A DNA stretch of 64,000 nt, from NCBI RefSeq assembly GCF_024753245.1, contig NZ_JANUGX010000012.1, positions 62,001-126,000 of the forward strand, read 5' to 3'. This document shows positions 55,960 to 64,000 of the stretch, piece after piece (the stretch's first letter is position 1; each line of letters starts with the position of its first letter). Position numbers and translations under genes: made by a program. The notes beneath the pieces were generated by a model, which ran no database searches, was not told where the DNA came from, and was given only the letters and a program-made list of their open reading frames with translations. Source of the DNA: Massilia norwichensis (GTDB lineage: Bacteria; Pseudomonadota; Gammaproteobacteria; Burkholderiales; Burkholderiaceae_D).

Positions 55960-58900
55960 GTGCTGCACAAAAAACGGAAGGCGAATTCGTTCCACCCAGA
56001 CACCAGGCAAAGGCTGATCGCCCTGGCCGTCGCCAGCGCTTGCGCTACCCTGCTTGGCCAGGCACACGCGCAGGAAGCGAACACCGGGGCCGCTGCCAAC
56101 GCGGCCGATCCCACCAACCCGAATACCGTGGTCGTGCAAGGTATCCGCGCCAGCATGCAGTCGACGCTGAACATGAAGCGCAACTCGGACGGCTTCGTCG
56201 ACGGCATCGTCGCCGACGACATCGGCAAGTTCCCGGACACCAACCTGGCTGAAGCGCTGCAGCGCATCAGCGGCGTGTCGATCGACCGCAACCGCGGCGA
56301 AGGCGCCCTCGTCACCGTGCGCGGCGTCGGCCCCGACCTGAACCTGGTCCTGCTCAACGGCCGCCAGATGCCGACGGCGCGCCTGGGCGACCAGTCGGGC
56401 CGCGCATTCGATTTCAGCAACCTGGCCTCGGAATCCGTATCGCAGATCCAGGTGTACAAGAGCGTGCGCGCCGACGTCACCCCGGGCGGCATCGGCGCCA
56501 GCCTGAACATCCTGACGGGCCGTCCGCTCGACCTGGGCAACCAGGCCAGCTTCGGCGCCAAGGTGATGTACGACGAGTCCAACAACAACCTGCCGGGCGA
56601 CGTCAAGGCCAAGCGCTCCACCACCCCGGAAGTGTCGGGCCTGTACAGCACCACCTGGCACGACGGCATGTTCGGCCTGGCCGCCACCGGCAGCTACCAG
56701 TCGCGCAACATGGGCATCAACACGGCCTCGGTCATCAACGGCTGGCTGGGCCCGCTGCGCGGCAATGCCACCAGCGGCGAAGGCCTGGTCACGCCGCCGG
56801 GCGACCCGAACTATGTGAACATCAAGAACCCGCCGGGCCCGAACGACCTGTACCTGACGCCGCAGAACATGTCGTACCGGATGAACGGCTACCAGCGCCA
56901 GCGCACCAACGGCCAGCTGACCTTCCAGTTCCGCCCGGTCAAGGACCTGACCACCACCCTGGACTACACCTACGCCGAGAACAAGATCCAGCAGCGCTAC
57001 AGCGAACTGTCGGCCTGGTTCGGCCATAACACCGACATCCAGGGTGCCGAGTTCACCAAGGGCCCGCTCGCCTCGCCGCTGTACTACGAGGAACGCTATA
57101 CCAGCCCGCAGGACATCTCGATGAACGGCGGCGACTCGGCCACCAAGTCGACCCTCAACTCGCTCGGCTTCAACGCCCAGTGGAAGGTGTCGCCGAGCCT
57201 GCGCCTGAACTTCGACGTCCACCATTCGGTGGCCGAAGCGAAGTCGGACAGCCCCTTCGGCATCAACAACGACCTGGGCACCGCCAGCTTCAGCCGCGGC
57301 ACCACGCGCGCCGATTTCACCAACGAGATGCCGGTGATGTCGATCCAGGGCGCCGATTTCGTGGCGGCCCCGCACCAGGTCGCCGGCTCCTGGTTCCAGG
57401 ACGGCGTCAACAAGATGAAGATCGACCAGATCCAGCTGGGCGGCCGCCTGTCGCTGTTCGAACGCTCGGGCCTGAACTTCGGCCTCGGCCACATCAAGAA
57501 CGAAAACCATTCGGTCTTCCAGCAGGTGCAGCGCGATACCTGGGGCGGCACCGTGCCGCAGAACTCGGCCGCGTACGACCAGAGCCTGTGGCACCTGGAC
57601 GACCTGCGCAAGTACTTCGGCAAGCTGGGCGGCGCGGACAACCCGAACCTGTTCACCCAGATCCACCCGTTCGACTTCGCCGCCGTGCGCAACGCCGCGA
57701 TCGGCATCACCGGCGACCAGGCCGGCTATACCCCGAGCCTGTCCAACCCGGCGTTCGACCGCACCACCATCGAGAAGACCAGGTCGATCTACGCCCAGTT
57801 CAACACCGACTGGGACACCGCGCTGCCGATGCATACCGGGATCGGCTTCCGCTACGAGCAGACCCGGGTCGATTCGACCGGCCTGACCAAGGTCCCGACC
57901 GCCATCCGCTGGATCTCGGAGAACGAGTTCCCGGTCGACTTCGGCACCCAGGTCTACGAGACGCTGCACGGCAAGTACAACAACTTCCTGCCGAGCGTGG
58001 ACTGGGACATGGACCTGCGCCCCGACCTGAAGATCCGCGCCAGCTATGGCGTGTCGATCGGCCGTGCGCGCTACGACCAGATCGCCGGCGGTTCCACCTA
58101 TGGCACCACCGCCAGCGTCACCGGCGATACGGTCAGCCGCGGCAACCCGGCACTGGAGCCGGTCAAGTCGAAGAACCTGGACCTGTCCGCCGAGTGGTAC
58201 TACAACAAGCAGAGCATGCTGTCGCTGGGGCTGTTCAACAAGAACCTGACCGATTACACCGGTTCGGCCGTGGTGAACGAGAACTCGCCGAACGCGCTGA
58301 CGCCGGTCGGCGGCAAGTACTGGAACGCGGCGCTGGCATCCGGCTGCTCGGCATCGAACCGGATCTGCATCCGCAACTACATCCTGCACAACTTCGCCGG
58401 CCAGCCGGGCGTGACCTTCACCGGCGACAACTCGGTGGGCAATGCCCAGGGCACCATCACCGGCATCCCGGGCGATCCGGCGCTGCCCTACACGGTGTCG
58501 ACCCTGGCCAACTCCGAGGGCGCCAACCTCAAGGGTGCGGAGGTGAACTGGCAGCACATGTTCGCCAACGGTTTCGGCTTCCAGGCCAACTACACCTACG
58601 TGAAGTCGGACCTGAAGTACGACAACCTGAGCCTGGGCAACCAGTTCGCGCTGGTCGGCCTGTCGAACTCCGCCAACCTGGTCGGCATCTACGAAGACCA
58701 GAACCTGTCGGTGCGCGCAGCCTACAACTGGCGCGGCGAGTTCCTGTCGTCGACCAGCGACAACAGCAAGCCGAACCCGAGCTATGTCGAGCCCTACGGC
58801 CAGCTGGACCTGTCGGTCGGCTACAATCTCAGCAAGAACCTGAGCCTGTCGCTGGAGGCGATCAACCTCACCGACGCGACCCAGCGCACCCACGGCCGTT

Positions 58901-58971
58901 CCGACATGCAGGTGCTGCAGGTGTCGACCGGCGGCCGCCGCTACATGGTGGGCGCACGCTACAAGTTCTAA
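55960..58971 (+). CDS. TonB-dependent receptor
   Basis: This 1003-residue outer-membrane protein has a long signal peptide (cleavage near AHA-QE, residue 37), a plug domain (about 55-190; VVVQGIRASMQST, FPDTNLAEALQRISGVSIDR, VTVRGVGPDLNLVLLNGRQM) and a 22-strand barrel ending in a terminal aromatic (YMVGARYKF). It is of the type found in Caulobacter, Xanthomonas and relatives that takes up oligosaccharides or other large nutrients. The GTG start at 55960 follows AGAGGAG. The halogenase-like gene comes 48 bases later, so it leads a four-gene operon. Confidence 0.93.
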   Translation: MLHKKRKANSFHPDTRQRLIALAVASACATLLGQAHAQEANTGAAANAADPTNPNTVVVQGIRASMQSTLNMKRNSDGFVDGIVADDIGKFPDTNLAEALQRISGVSIDRNRGEGALVTVRGVGPDLNLVLLNGRQMPTARLGDQSGRAFDFSNLASESVSQIQVYKSVRADVTPGGIGASLNILTGRPLDLGNQASFGAKVMYDESNNNLPGDVKAKRSTTPEVSGLYSTTWHDGMFGLAATGSYQSRNMGINTASVINGWLGPLRGNATSGEGLVTPPGDPNYVNIKNPPGPNDLYLTPQNMSYRMNGYQRQRTNGQLTFQFRPVKDLTTTLDYTYAENKIQQRYSELSAWFGHNTDIQGAEFTKGPLASPLYYEERYTSPQDISMNGGDSATKSTLNSLGFNAQWKVSPSLRLNFDVHHSVAEAKSDSPFGINNDLGTASFSRGTTRADFTNEMPVMSIQGADFVAAPHQVAGSWFQDGVNKMKIDQIQLGGRLSLFERSGLNFGLGHIKNENHSVFQQVQRDTWGGTVPQNSAAYDQSLWHLDDLRKYFGKLGGADNPNLFTQIHPFDFAAVRNAAIGITGDQAGYTPSLSNPAFDRTTIEKTRSIYAQFNTDWDTALPMHTGIGFRYEQTRVDSTGLTKVPTAIRWISENEFPVDFGTQVYETLHGKYNNFLPSVDWDMDLRPDLKIRASYGVSIGRARYDQIAGGSTYGTTASVTGDTVSRGNPALEPVKSKNLDLSAEWYYNKQSMLSLGLFNKNLTDYTGSAVVNENSPNALTPVGGKYWNAALASGCSASNRICIRNYILHNFAGQPGVTFTGDNSVGNAQGTITGIPGDPALPYTVSTLANSEGANLKGAEVNWQHMFANGFGFQANYTYVKSDLKYDNLSLGNQFALVGLSNSANLVGIYEDQNLSVRAAYNWRGEFLSSTSDNSKPNPSYVEPYGQLDLSVGYNLSKNLSLSLEAINLTDATQRTHGRSDMQVLQVSTGGRRYMVGARYKF

Positions 58972-59019
58972 GGCATGGCGCAGGCCGTCCCCCGGCGGCC
59001 TGCTTTTCTCATACGCACC

Positions 59020-60567
59020 ATGAACAGTCGCGAAGTCAAACATGTCGTCATCGTCGGCGGTGGGTCTGCCGGCTGGCTCACCGCCGCCGTCATCGCGGCC
59101 GAACATGCGCGCGCGCTCGGCTCGGACCTGCGCGTGACGCTGCTCGAATCGCCCGAGGTCGCGCCGGTCGGCGTCGGCGAAGGCACCTGGCCGAGCATGC
59201 GCGAAACCCTGCGCCGGATCGGCGTCCATGAAGCGGACTTCGTGCGCGAATGCGACGCCTCGTTCAAGCAGGGCTCCCGCTTCGACGGCTGGCTGAGCGG
59301 CGGCACCGACCGTTATTTCCACCCCTTCGTCGTCCCCCAGGGCTACGGCGAAGCCAACCTGGCCGCGCGCTGGCGCGACACGCATCCCGACGTCCCCTTC
59401 GCGGAGCTGGTGAGCTTCCAGCCGCACCTGTGCATGGCCGGCAAGGCGCCCAAGCAGTTCGGCACCCCTGAATTCGCGGCCGTCTCGAATTACGGCTACC
59501 ACCTGGACGCCGGCAAGTTCGGCGTGTTCCTGCGCCGCCATGCCACCGAACGCCTGGGCGTGCGCCACGTGCGGGACCACGTGACGGCGGTGAGCTCGCA
59601 CGACAACGGCGACATCGCCGCCCTGCAGACGCGCGAGCACGGCGCGATCGACGGCGACCTGTTCGTCGACTGCACCGGCTCGCGCGCGCTGCTGCTGGGG
59701 GCTCACTTCGGCATTCCGCTGCTGTCGCAGAAGCAGGTGCTGTTCAACGACAGCGCGCTGGCGGTGCAGGTGCCTTACCCGCGCGACGACAGCCCGATCG
59801 CCTCGCCCACGATCTCGACCGCGCAAAGCGCCGGCTGGATCTGGGACATCGGCCTGCCGACCCGGCGCGGCGTCGGCTACGTCTATTCCAGCGCCCACTG
59901 CGACGACGACGAAGCGCAGGCCACCCTGCACGCCTATCTCGAACGCAGCGGCGGCGCCCAGGACGTGCCGGCGCCGCGCAAGCTGCGCTTCGAACCGGGC
60001 TACCGCGAGTGCTTCTGGCACCGCAACTGCGTCGCCGTGGGCCAGGCCGCCGGCTTCATCGAGCCGCTGGAAGCATCGGCGCTGGCCATGGTCGAATTGT
60101 CGGCCGCGATGCTGGCCGACGCCCTGCCGGCCACGCGCGAAGCGATGGCGGTGGCGGCGCAGCGCTTCAACGAGGCCTTCCGCTATCGCTGGGAACGCGT
60201 CATCGATTTTCTCAAGCTGCATTACGCGCTCTCGCGCCGGCGCGATTCCGCCTACTGGCAGGACAACACGGCGCCCGCCTCGATTCCCGCGCGGCTGCGC
60301 GACTCGCTGCAGCTGTGGCGGCACCAGCCGCCCTCGCGCCACGACTTTCCCCGGATCGAAGAAATCTTTCCGGCGGCGAGCTACCAGTACGTGCTGTACG
60401 GGATGCGCTTCGAGATGGCGTCGCGGCATGTCGTGCGCGCCGACCAGCCGGAACTGGCCGACCGGTGCTTCCACGAGACGGCCGCGCTGACGCGCAGGAT
60501 GCTGGCCGGGCTGCCGGACAACCGCGCGCTGATCAACCACCTCCGACAAGAACACCAGAGACCATGA
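59020..60567 (+). CDS. Flavin-dependent tryptophan-halogenase-like protein
   Basis: The 515-residue protein has the FAD motif GGGSAGW (13-19) and the family stretch VGVGEGTWPSM. A Lys at 83 (DASFKQG) is in the place of the catalytic Lys of PrnA. The diagnostic WxWxIP motif reads GWIWDIGL, so Pro is Gly and the tunnel is probably altered. Proteins of this subgroup next to TonB receptors are not proven halogenases. It lies between a receptor and SapC, overlapping the SapC start (ATGA). It may modify an imported compound or serve an unknown redox role. Confidence 0.85.
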   Translation: MNSREVKHVVIVGGGSAGWLTAAVIAAEHARALGSDLRVTLLESPEVAPVGVGEGTWPSMRETLRRIGVHEADFVRECDASFKQGSRFDGWLSGGTDRYFHPFVVPQGYGEANLAARWRDTHPDVPFAELVSFQPHLCMAGKAPKQFGTPEFAAVSNYGYHLDAGKFGVFLRRHATERLGVRHVRDHVTAVSSHDNGDIAALQTREHGAIDGDLFVDCTGSRALLLGAHFGIPLLSQKQVLFNDSALAVQVPYPRDDSPIASPTISTAQSAGWIWDIGLPTRRGVGYVYSSAHCDDDEAQATLHAYLERSGGAQDVPAPRKLRFEPGYRECFWHRNCVAVGQAAGFIEPLEASALAMVELSAAMLADALPATREAMAVAAQRFNEAFRYRWERVIDFLKLHYALSRRRDSAYWQDNTAPASIPARLRDSLQLWRHQPPSRHDFPRIEEIFPAASYQYVLYGMRFEMASRHVVRADQPELADRCFHETAALTRRMLAGLPDNRALINHLRQEHQRP

Positions 60568-61265
60568 GCCAACCCGTTCCGCTGCACCACCTGGACCACA
60601 AGGACCTGCGCGTCATCACCGACCGCGGCGCCGCCTACGGCGACGATGTGATGTTCTGCCCAACCTTCCCGCAAGAGTTCCGCGCGGTCCAGGCGCACTA
60701 CCCGATCGTGTTTCGCGCCACCGCCGACGGCGGCTACGAGGCGCTGGCGCTGTTCGGCTTCGAGGCCGGCGAGAACCTGTTCCTGACCCCGCAGGGCTGG
60801 GACGCCCATTACGTCCCGCTGGCCGTCGAGCGCCATCCCTTCCTGATCGGCCGCCACGGCGACGAACTGAACATCCACATCGACCTCGACCACCCGCGCG
60901 TGAACACGACGGTCGGCGAGAAGCTGTTCCTGTCCTATGGCGGCATCAGCGAATACCTCGAACGCATCAATTCGGTGCTGCTGACCCTGCACCAGGGGCT
61001 GCAGGCCATGCCGGCCTTCGTGCAGGCGCTGCGCGAACATGAACTGCTCGAATCCTTCGTCGCCGACATCACGCTGCAGGACGGCGCAGAGCACCGCCTG
61101 GCAGGCTTTTACACGATCCACGAGGAACGCCTGCATGCCCTGCCCGGCGCCGCGCTCGAACGCCTGAGCCGCGACGGCCACCTGCAGGCCATCTACATGG
61201 TCGTGGCCTCGTTCGCGCACATGCGCGACCTGATCGCGCGCCGGGAACGCCGTCATGCTGCCTGA
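60564..61265 (+). CDS. SapC-family protein
   Basis: The 233-residue protein matches the SapC family (PF07277): YGDDVMFCPTFPQEFRAVQ, YPIVFRATADGGYEALALFGFE and the late LQDGAEHRLAGFYTIHEERL. SapC was named in Campylobacter surface-layer work, but its role in TonB-receptor clusters is unknown. It overlaps the halogenase-like stop (ATGA) and the next gene's start by 11 bases, so all three are tightly coupled. Confidence 0.88.
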   Translation: MSQPVPLHHLDHKDLRVITDRGAAYGDDVMFCPTFPQEFRAVQAHYPIVFRATADGGYEALALFGFEAGENLFLTPQGWDAHYVPLAVERHPFLIGRHGDELNIHIDLDHPRVNTTVGEKLFLSYGGISEYLERINSVLLTLHQGLQAMPAFVQALREHELLESFVADITLQDGAEHRLAGFYTIHEERLHALPGAALERLSRDGHLQAIYMVVASFAHMRDLIARRERRHAA

Positions 61266-62268
61266 CCCCGCGCCGATCCGCGAGCTCTCCGGCCTGGCGC
61301 CGGACGTCCTGAGCGACGAGCTGCTCACCGCCTCCGAGCCGGTGGTGCTGCGCGGCCTGGCCGCTTCCTGGCCGATGGTCGGCAAGGCGCGCCTGTCGCA
61401 GCAGGAAGCGGGGGCCTACCTGCGCCGTTTCTACCGCGGCGAAAAGGTGCTGGCCTTCCTGGGCGCGCCGGAGATGGCGGGCCGCTACTTCTACAACGAA
61501 GACCTGAGCGGCTTCAACTACGCCGCCATCAAGGCGCCGCTCGACAAGGTGCTGGAAGAGCTGGAGGACCACAAGGACGACGCCCACCCGCCCTCGGTGT
61601 ATGTCGGCTCGACGATGATCGACCACTACCTGCCGGGTTTCCGCGCCGAGAACGACCTCGACCTGGGCGGGCGCACGCCCCTGGTCAGCATCTGGATCGG
61701 CAACCGCTCGCGCATTGCCGCGCACTACGACGTGCCGGACAACATCGCCGTCGTGGCCGCCGGGCGCCGCCGCTTCACGCTGTTCCCGCCCGAGCAGGTG
61801 GCCAACCTCTACATCGGGCCGCTCGACTTCACGCCGGCCGGGCAGGCGATCAGCCTGGTCGACTTCGCCAAACCCGACCTCGAACGCTTCCCGCGCTTCG
61901 CCAGGGCGATGCGCAGCGCCCTGACGGCCGAGCTGGGACCGGGCGACGCGATCTTCATTCCCTCGATGTGGTGGCACCATATCGAGGCGCTCGAACCGTT
62001 CAATGCGCTGGTCAACTACTGGTGGCGCCAGTCGCCGCCGCACATGGACTCGCCGGCCAGCGCGCTGATGCTGGCGCTGCTCACCGTGCGCGAGCTGCCG
62101 CCCGCCCAGCGGCGCGCCTGGCAGGAACTGTTCCGCCACTACGTGTTCGACAGCGACGGCCTGGAAGCGGCCCATATCCCGCCGGCCGCGCGCCGGATGC
62201 TGGCGCCGCTCGACGAAGATAGTGCGCGGGCGCTGCGCTTCCAATTGCTCAACCGGCTGAACCGCTAA
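61255..62268 (+). CDS. Cupin-like/JmjC-type Fe(II)/2-oxoglutarate oxygenase candidate
   Basis: The 337-residue protein has a cupin-8/JmjC fold with metal ligands H157-x-D159 (AAHYD) and H241 or H242 (MWWHHIE). Family members include protein hydroxylases and tRNA-modifying enzymes. In TonB-receptor clusters such genes recur with halogenase-like and SapC genes; their substrate is unknown. It is the last gene of the operon and overlaps sapC by 11 bases. No terminator is obvious after it. Confidence 0.85.
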   Translation: MLPDPAPIRELSGLAPDVLSDELLTASEPVVLRGLAASWPMVGKARLSQQEAGAYLRRFYRGEKVLAFLGAPEMAGRYFYNEDLSGFNYAAIKAPLDKVLEELEDHKDDAHPPSVYVGSTMIDHYLPGFRAENDLDLGGRTPLVSIWIGNRSRIAAHYDVPDNIAVVAAGRRRFTLFPPEQVANLYIGPLDFTPAGQAISLVDFAKPDLERFPRFARAMRSALTAELGPGDAIFIPSMWWHHIEALEPFNALVNYWWRQSPPHMDSPASALMLALLTVRELPPAQRRAWQELFRHYVFDSDGLEAAHIPPAARRMLAPLDEDSARALRFQLLNRLNR

Positions 62269-62354
62269 GCGCCAGGGGCAGCCGGATGTTCTTCGAAACC
62301 CGGGCCGGCGCCGGACTCGGTTATCCTTGCGCTTCCGGATAAAGGAGACCAGGC

Positions 62355-62756
62355 ATGTCCTACGAGGAAAGAGATGACTACGGTATGTACAGGAACAAGC
62401 ACGGCAAGGGACCCGGCCCGGAGCTGATGGGTGCCAACACCCTGCTCGGCGACCATGTCCATAACCTGCAGAACGAACACCTGGGAGTGATCAAGGAATT
62501 CATGGTGGACATGCGCACCGGCGCCATCGCCTATGCGGTGATGTCGTCCAGCCGTTTTCTCGGCCTGGGCGAAAAACTGATCGCGGTGCCCTGGCAGGCC
62601 TTGAGGCTGGACCCGCAGCACAAACGCTTCACGATGGACATCCCGAAAGAGCGCATCGAGAACGCGCCGGGATTCGATACCGACCACTGGCCGGACATGG
62701 CCGACCTCGAATGGGCCGGCGCGGTGCACAACTACTACGGAACTCGCACAGCTTGA
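62355..62756 (+). CDS. PRC-barrel domain protein
   Basis: The 133-residue protein contains a PRC-barrel (about 25-95; MGANTLLGDHVHNLQNEHLG, GAIAYAVMSSSRFLGLGEKL followed by IAVPWQAL). PRC-barrels are small beta-barrels in RimM and photosynthetic reaction centre H subunits; stand-alone forms are often induced by stress. A ribosome-binding site (AAAGGAGA) precedes the ATG. The function here is unknown. A repeat cluster follows the stop immediately. Confidence 0.85.
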   Translation: MSYEERDDYGMYRNKHGKGPGPELMGANTLLGDHVHNLQNEHLGVIKEFMVDMRTGAIAYAVMSSSRFLGLGEKLIAVPWQALRLDPQHKRFTMDIPKERIENAPGFDTDHWPDMADLEWAGAVHNYYGTRTA

Positions 62757-62757
62757 A

Positions 62758-62919
62758 CGACGCTCCCGCGTTCTAGACGTCGTTCCCGCGTCTTCAACGT
62801 CGTTCCCGCGCAGGCGGGAACCCAAGTTGTTCGAACCGCGAAGAACTTGGGCCCCCGCCTGCGCGGGGGCGACGAGTTTTTGCGCGGGGGCGACGAGTTT
62901 TTTGCGCGGGGGCGACGAG
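62758..62919. repeat. CGTCATTCCCGC-type repeat with both ends triplicated
   Basis: A central inverted pair (62801-62876) has CGTTCCCGCGCAGGCGGGAA with CCCAAG, and CTTGGGCCCCCGCCTGCGCG with GGGGCGACG. The left end ACGTCGTTCCCGCG occurs three times at 20-base spacing (62758, 62776, 62796). The right end GCGCGGGGGCGACGAG occurs three times (62861, 62882, 62904). It fills the gap between two convergent genes. Confidence 0.8.
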
Positions 62920-62923
62920 GTTC

Positions 62924-64000
62924 TTACTTCTTCGGCGCCATCAGGTCCAGCAGGATCGCGATTTCAGCCTTGATGGTGTTGACCACGGTCGGCTTGAAGT
63001 CCGGCGCCCATTGCGGCGAGTGGGTGCCCGGCAGCGGCTGGCCGGCCTTCTTCGCGGCCTCCAGGCGCGCGCCATCGACCGCGCCGACGTGCAGCAGCAC
63101 CGCCTTCACGCCCGGCTGCAGACCGTATTGCGAGAAGTCTTCCGAGGTCATCTTGGCCGGCATCTCCTTCACGAATTCCGGACCCACCGCGCCCTGCACG
63201 GTCTTGACCATGCGGCCGATCAGCTCCGGATCGTTGTAGACCGAGTCGGTACCCGGCTCGACCTGGACCAGCGGCTCCTTCGGCGCGCCGGCGGCCATCG
63301 CCTCGCCCTTCGCTTCGCGTGCGATGCTGGCCAGCACGCGCTTGCGCACTTCCGGCTTGAAGGTACGCACCGACAGCGACAGTTTGACCTGGTCCGGGAT
63401 GATGTTGGCGACGGTGCCGCCGTGGATGCTGCCGACGGTGATGACCAGCGGATCGATCGGGTTGTTCTCGCGTGCGACCAGGGTCTGCAGCGCCAGCACG
63501 ATGCGCGAAGCGATCACGATCGGGTCGCGTGCCTCGTGCGGCACGGCGCCGTGGCCGCCCTGGCCGAAGACCGTGATGTTGACCACGTCCGACGACGCGC
63601 GGAACGGGCCGGCGTGGTACATGATCGTGCCCGACGGCATGGTGGCGTCGTCGTGGAAGGACAGTGCGTAGTCAGGCTTCGGGAAACGCTTGAACAGGCC
63701 ATCCTTCAGCATCGCTTCGGCGCCGTGCACGGTTTCTTCCGACGGCTGGCCGATCAGCATCAGGGTGCCGCTCCACGCCTTGCGGTTGTCGGCCATCAGC
63801 TTGGCGGTGCCGTACCAGGCCGACATGTGCAGGTCGTGGCCGCAGGCGTGCGCCAGCGACACGGTCTCGCCGGCGGCGTTCTTGGCGGTGGCCTTGCTGG
63901 CGAACGGCAAGCCGGTCTTTTCCTGGACCGGCAGCGCGTCCATCTCGGTGCGCAGCATCACGGTCGGGCCGGGGCCGTTCTTCATGATCGCGACCACGCC
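62924..64000 (-). CDS. M20-family amidohydrolase, N-terminus outside window
   Basis: About 358 residues of a M20D metallo-aminoacylase/carboxypeptidase are present, and the N-terminus runs past the window end. Visible metal motifs are MLRTEMDALPVQE, AHACGHDLH, GQPSEETVHGAEAM and the late THSPQWAPDF. A dimerisation insert is typical (GQGGHGAVPHEARDP). Relatives remove acyl groups from amino acids (hippurate-hydrolase type) or split peptides. The substrate is unknown, and a signal peptide cannot be checked. Confidence 0.92.
   Translation of the reverse strand, partial: GVVAIMKNGPGPTVMLRTEMDALPVQEKTGLPFASKATAKNAAGETVSLAHACGHDLHMSAWYGTAKLMADNRKAWSGTLMLIGQPSEETVHGAEAMLKDGLFKRFPKPDYALSFHDDATMPSGTIMYHAGPFRASSDVVNITVFGQGGHGAVPHEARDPIVIASRIVLALQTLVARENNPIDPLVITVGSIHGGTVANIIPDQVKLSLSVRTFKPEVRKRVLASIAREAKGEAMAAGAPKEPLVQVEPGTDSVYNDPELIGRMVKTVQGAVGPEFVKEMPAKMTSEDFSQYGLQPGVKAVLLHVGAVDGARLEAAKKAGQPLPGTHSPQWAPDFKPTVVNTIKAEIAILLDLMAPKK

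Noticed and set aside
55819-60555. 1578-codon open frame on the minus strand across the receptor and halogenase-like genes
   Set aside because: It is a shadow of real plus-strand genes in high-GC DNA: the product is Val/Arg/Ala/Gly/His-rich with no domain, while the plus strand encodes clear families.

Overview
The window is high-GC DNA that reads as a betaproteobacterial chromosome, most likely Oxalobacteraceae of the Massilia/Telluria/Duganella type. The grounds are conserved gene blocks (pyrG-kdsA-eno-ftsB; PHP phosphatase-YciO-M50-...-dapA-bamC), a paired cyanophycin synthetase locus with its associated ABC transporter and DUF1854 protein, a PEP-CTERM protein, and a TonB-receptor/halogenase-like/SapC/cupin-like cluster. 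The genus is inferred from gene content; no rRNA gene is present.

Layout. 1-795: 3' end of a hybrid histidine kinase, ending tail to tail with ahpF. 756-3306: the peroxide-defence pair ahpC-ahpF with a strong promoter and a possible OxyR site. 3441-9571: a four-gene signalling operon on the minus strand (hybrid kinase with three receivers, CheR, CheB, receiver-kinase), all joined by overlapping stops and starts. 9663-15386: UvrA-like ABC protein without the UvrB-binding region, a PRISE-type reductase, a GT1 glycosyltransferase and a PEP-CTERM protein. 15726-17276: di-haem cytochrome c peroxidase. 17278-25016: cyanophycin locus, with DUF1854 and the ABC transporter on one strand and cphA'-cphA divergent from them. 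25223-32996: small hypothetical proteins, mutS, slyD, roxA and an alanine-rich lipoprotein with a structured leader.

33125-40891 is a minus-strand operon (PHP phosphatase, YciO, degenerate M50 protein, methyltransferase, dapA, bamC) interrupted just upstream of dapA by a full-length group II intron (about 35208-38033) with an RT/maturase/HNH protein; domain V, the branch point and EBS/IBS pairings can be seen. 40996-46942: alpha/beta hydrolase, gamma-carbonic anhydrase, hslO, thioesterase, DUF3108, PAAR and secreted hypothetical proteins. 47149-51789: pyrG-kdsA-eno-ftsB plus an orphan antidote-like gene. 52025-55511: DUF898 protein, M48 peptidase and a ROK regulator. 55960-62268: TonB-dependent receptor, flavin-dependent halogenase-like protein, SapC and a cupin-like 2OG oxygenase candidate, probably a nutrient-uptake cluster under a LacI- or ROK-type regulator. 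The window ends with a PRC-barrel protein and a cut-off M20 amidohydrolase.

Two families of short intergenic palindromic repeats (CGTCATTCCCGC type and GTAGGGTGGGC type) recur between genes. The strongest leads are the degenerate cyanophycin synthetase partner, the M50 protein whose HExxH motif reads HNAAQ, the competing hairpins in the lipoprotein leader, the receptor/halogenase-like cluster, and the intron at dapA.
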